64,000 nt of DNA from Acidobacteriota bacterium. GTDB taxonomy: Bacteria > Acidobacteriota > UBA6911 > JACQSX01. The stretch's first letter is position 1; each line of letters begins with the position of its first letter. Positions 61,886-64,000 of this stretch are shown here, in pieces. The stretch is from positions 62,001 to 126,000 of the forward strand of contig JACQSX010000033.1 in assembly GCA_016211105.1 (NCBI GenBank). The letters are read 5' to 3'. Position numbers and translations under genes: made by a program. The notes under the pieces are model-generated. The model was not told the DNA's origin. It worked only from the letters and a program-made list of their open reading frames with translations, and ran no database searches.

Positions 61886-63781
61886 ATGTGTGGCATTAAT
61901 GAGATGACCAGAACTCTGGAGGGGGAAAAGGGTACGACCATTTGCGGCAACGTGATCTGGCTTGTCGTTTTTTTCGCTTTCGCCCTATCTGGATCTGCAA
62001 ACGTGGTACTAGCTCAAACGGCGGACCTGATCGTTTTCAACGGAAAGATCGCCACGGTTGACGGGAACATGACCATGGCTGAGGCCATGGTCATTCGTGA
62101 CGATATCATCATCGCCGTGGGCGCCAACCAGGACATGCTCAAGCTGGCTGGTCCTGACTCCAAAAAGTTAGATGTAAAAGGTAGGACGGTGCTGCCCGGT
62201 TTTATAGATCCTCATTGGCATATGACTGGTTTTATGCCCCAAGACTTTCCCGAGGTAAAGGGAATTAACGTGCCACCCAGCCACGATACGGGCGTGGTCA
62301 AGAAAGGCATCGAGGAGGCGCTTAAGAAACGAGTCAAGGAAGTACAACCGGGCGAGTGGATTATTATCAATCCTACTGGGGACGCCGCGCGGCAAGTGAT
62401 TCTATACGAGGAGATCACCCGCACAGACTTGGACCGTTGGGCGCCCGAAAATCCCGTCATGCTCAATGAGACAGGCTCCGGAGCGAATAGCCAGATCCTC
62501 TTCAGCACGAAGGCCCGGGAAATCATTGAAAAGGAACTGCCAGGTTTCAAGTATTTCTCTGATCGGGATATCGTATTTGATGGTGTAAACCTAAGCGGTC
62601 TCATCACGAAGGACATCCTTTTAAAAAGAAAAGAAAAAGAATATTCCAGTTCCATCAAGAAACTATTGATGGGCGAGTCCTCTCCCAAAGGAATCACGAC
62701 CTTGGGGACCCGAATTACAAGGACGCCGTTGAACTCCCTTTTCTTACTGGATCAAAGAGGGGAGATGCCCGTGCGCTTTGGCTGGTTATTTAGCGATGGC
62801 TCATTTTATAACGGTGACGGTTTTTATAAGCGGTTTCCAAACTTTGCAGGAGTCGGTACCAAGTACCTTTGGGGCCTGGGATCTGGAGAGGAAGTCACCG
62901 ACTCCCCATCCACAGCATTGTGCACTACCCTTCCCATCATCAATCGTGAACTGAAAGAAAGGCTTGCCAAGGCAAAGATTGATCCCTGCTTCCTCCACAA
63001 TCCCGTTAAGCGGGCCACCGTGAAGGACCAAATCCAATATGGCAGAGGTGTGGAGTATCACGCAAGTGGAGACAAGACAGTAGAAATTCTGTTGGAGATC
63101 ATCGATGAGATCCGGCGTGAAACAGGAATGACCGTGGAGGAAATCCGCGAAAAGCGGCTTACCATGGAGCACCTCCACATGGTCAGACCCGATCAGATTC
63201 CCAAGCTAAAGGAATACGGGATCATCATGTCCAACACTCCCGGCTATTTGCCCTACAACCTGAATCCGGTCGCCCCTGCCAATGTGCTTCAGAACTACGG
63301 TGAACAGTATTTAGGCTGGTCCTTGCCGGCAAAAAGCTTCATTAATGCGGGTATCAGAACCGTCATCGGCGAAGCCTTCGGGGAGCCCTTCGATGCAATG
63401 AAGATGTTAATTACCCGGGAAGCCTGTTTTACCCCAAGGCTTCCAGGCGAAGGAGAGATCGGGGTGGAGAAATGCAAGGTGCTGGCCCCGGAGGAGAAAA
63501 TTGACCGGAACAGCGCTCTGAGGATGTCTACCATATGGCCTGCTTATTACATGCTTAAGGAGAAAGAGTTGGGTTCGCTGGAGGTTGGAAAGTTGGCTGA
63601 CTTCATTGTGATCGATCGCGACTATTTCACTGTACCGGAAAAGGAGATCAAGAATATCAAGGTAATGATGACGGTCCTCGGTGGCAAAGTCGTTTATGCG
63701 ACGCCAGACTTCGGACCCGTCGATCGTCTCCTTTTCAAGACCCCAGAGTACCATGGTAAAGCTCAATTGGCGGGTATGTAA
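61886..63781 (+). CDS. secreted YtcJ-like amidohydrolase (paralogue 4)
   Basis: 631 residues: the ATG at 61886 has a perfect GAGGAGG site. Signal peptide with hydrophobic core GNVIWLVVFFAFALSGSANVVLAQ. HxH in DPHWHMTGF; VEYHASGDKTVEILLEIIDEI; barrel end with Gly-Glu (RTVIGEAFGEPF); the four shared cysteines kept. Divergent partner of receptor 3, the clearest receptor/hydrolase pairing of the window. It converges on a GlcG-like gene with a two-base gap. Confidence 0.88.
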   Translation: MCGINEMTRTLEGEKGTTICGNVIWLVVFFAFALSGSANVVLAQTADLIVFNGKIATVDGNMTMAEAMVIRDDIIIAVGANQDMLKLAGPDSKKLDVKGRTVLPGFIDPHWHMTGFMPQDFPEVKGINVPPSHDTGVVKKGIEEALKKRVKEVQPGEWIIINPTGDAARQVILYEEITRTDLDRWAPENPVMLNETGSGANSQILFSTKAREIIEKELPGFKYFSDRDIVFDGVNLSGLITKDILLKRKEKEYSSSIKKLLMGESSPKGITTLGTRITRTPLNSLFLLDQRGEMPVRFGWLFSDGSFYNGDGFYKRFPNFAGVGTKYLWGLGSGEEVTDSPSTALCTTLPIINRELKERLAKAKIDPCFLHNPVKRATVKDQIQYGRGVEYHASGDKTVEILLEIIDEIRRETGMTVEEIREKRLTMEHLHMVRPDQIPKLKEYGIIMSNTPGYLPYNLNPVAPANVLQNYGEQYLGWSLPAKSFINAGIRTVIGEAFGEPFDAMKMLITREACFTPRLPGEGEIGVEKCKVLAPEEKIDRNSALRMSTIWPAYYMLKEKELGSLEVGKLADFIVIDRDYFTVPEKEIKNIKVMMTVLGGKVVYATPDFGPVDRLLFKTPEYHGKAQLAGM

Positions 63782-63783
63782 AA

Positions 63784-64000
63784 CTATTTTTGACCGGCTA
63801 GTTTACTGAGAAAGTAATCGATGGCTCCTTGCGCTACGATCTGATCCTCCTCCGCGGTGCCGGTGCTGCACCCCACGCCACCCACAATTTCGCCATCCAC
63901 CACGACAGGCAGGCCTCCTCCAATAATGGTGAACCTCCCCTGATTGGTGGTGTTGATGCCAAAAGTGGGCTTGCCTGGAACAGCAAGCTGGTTGTATTCG
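63784..64000 (-). CDS. GlcG/HbpS-like protein, partial
   Basis: The last 71 codons of a gene whose 5' end lies beyond the window. The frame reads GKPTFGINTTNQGRFTIIGGGLPVVVDGEIVGGVGCSTGT (in two parts), then AEEDQIVAQGAIDYFLSKLAGQK and TAG at 63784-63786. This is the conserved end of the GlcG/HbpS family (haem-binding or catabolism-associated proteins). Members are often encoded beside secreted enzymes. No start can be assigned. Confidence 0.82.
   Translation of the reverse strand, partial: EYNQLAVPGKPTFGINTTNQGRFTIIGGGLPVVVDGEIVGGVGCSTGTAEEDQIVAQGAIDYFLSKLAGQK

Noticed and set aside
63800-63812. 13-base match (AGTTTACTGAGAA) to the insertion element's inverted repeat, suggesting a second element end
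   Set aside because: It lies inside the conserved coding end of the GlcG-like gene (FLSKLAGQ) and similarity stops at once on both sides; taken as chance.

Overview
The window looks like a piece of an uncultured Acidobacteriota chromosome, or a close relative. This is inferred from gene content, not from a marker gene: several roughly 1,050-residue Oar-type TonB-dependent receptors with an N-terminal carboxypeptidase-regulatory domain, two MoxR/DUF58 clusters, repeated UbiD-family decarboxylases, and secreted YtcJ-like amidohydrolases. No rRNA, tRNA or CRISPR array was recognised.

Layout. 178-6627 (minus) is a tightly coupled operon: MoxR ATPase, DUF58, transglutaminase-like membrane protein, rimO, yacG, pgpA, with 4-base or longer overlaps at most junctions. 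6730-7824 is a HupE/UreJ-like membrane protein. 7958-8053 is a TPR gene relic. 8677-14430 (plus) is a six-gene cluster whose families match the methanol dehydrogenase maturation genes mxaK-L-R-S-A-C, but no dehydrogenase gene is in the window. 14402-19563 (minus) holds an Oar receptor, a YdhR-like monooxygenase-fold protein and a UbiD decarboxylase. 19821-24261 is a redox/metal module: porin, secreted CuA cupredoxin and di-heme peroxidase-like protein, divergent from a DtxR/MntR regulator with a 19-bp palindromic box in between. 24214-24588 is a four-helix-bundle (S23) gene bracketed by inverted repeats. 24861-27194 is a fourth, shorter TonB receptor. 27331-28036 is a MNT/HEPN toxin-antitoxin pair. 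28336-32182 (minus) is amidohydrolase-CoxM-CoxS-CoxG. 32424-43151 is mostly one minus-strand series: Oar receptor, PQQ-type sugar dehydrogenase, amidohydrolase, alpha/beta hydrolase, secreted beta-domain protein. 44648-55921 holds a third amidohydrolase, three cohesin-like secreted proteins, an enoyl-CoA hydratase, the molybdenum hydroxylase large subunit, two UbiD proteins and a zinc-ribbon partner. 56074-58067 is an intact IS1634-like element. 58085-63781 is a divergent Oar receptor/amidohydrolase pair, followed by a GlcG-like gene cut by the window edge.

How it may work together (inference). From about 14 kb on, the same toolkit recurs: outer-membrane receptor, secreted hydrolase or dehydrogenase, then cytoplasmic UbiD (de)carboxylase, molybdenum hydroxylase and enoyl-CoA hydratase. 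This reads as a paralogue-rich island for taking up and breaking down related, probably aromatic or cyclic, compounds. The substrate cannot be read from the sequence.

The best candidate for something undescribed is a family of small secreted cohesin-like proteins (46616-47155, 50753-51352, 51475-52062). They diverge over most of their length but all end in exactly Cys-Phe-Phe-Tyr-Met-His-stop. The ending is kept despite synonymous codon differences, and a fourth, frameshifted copy of it survives at 27279-27326. Each intact gene follows an enzyme gene or another family member.
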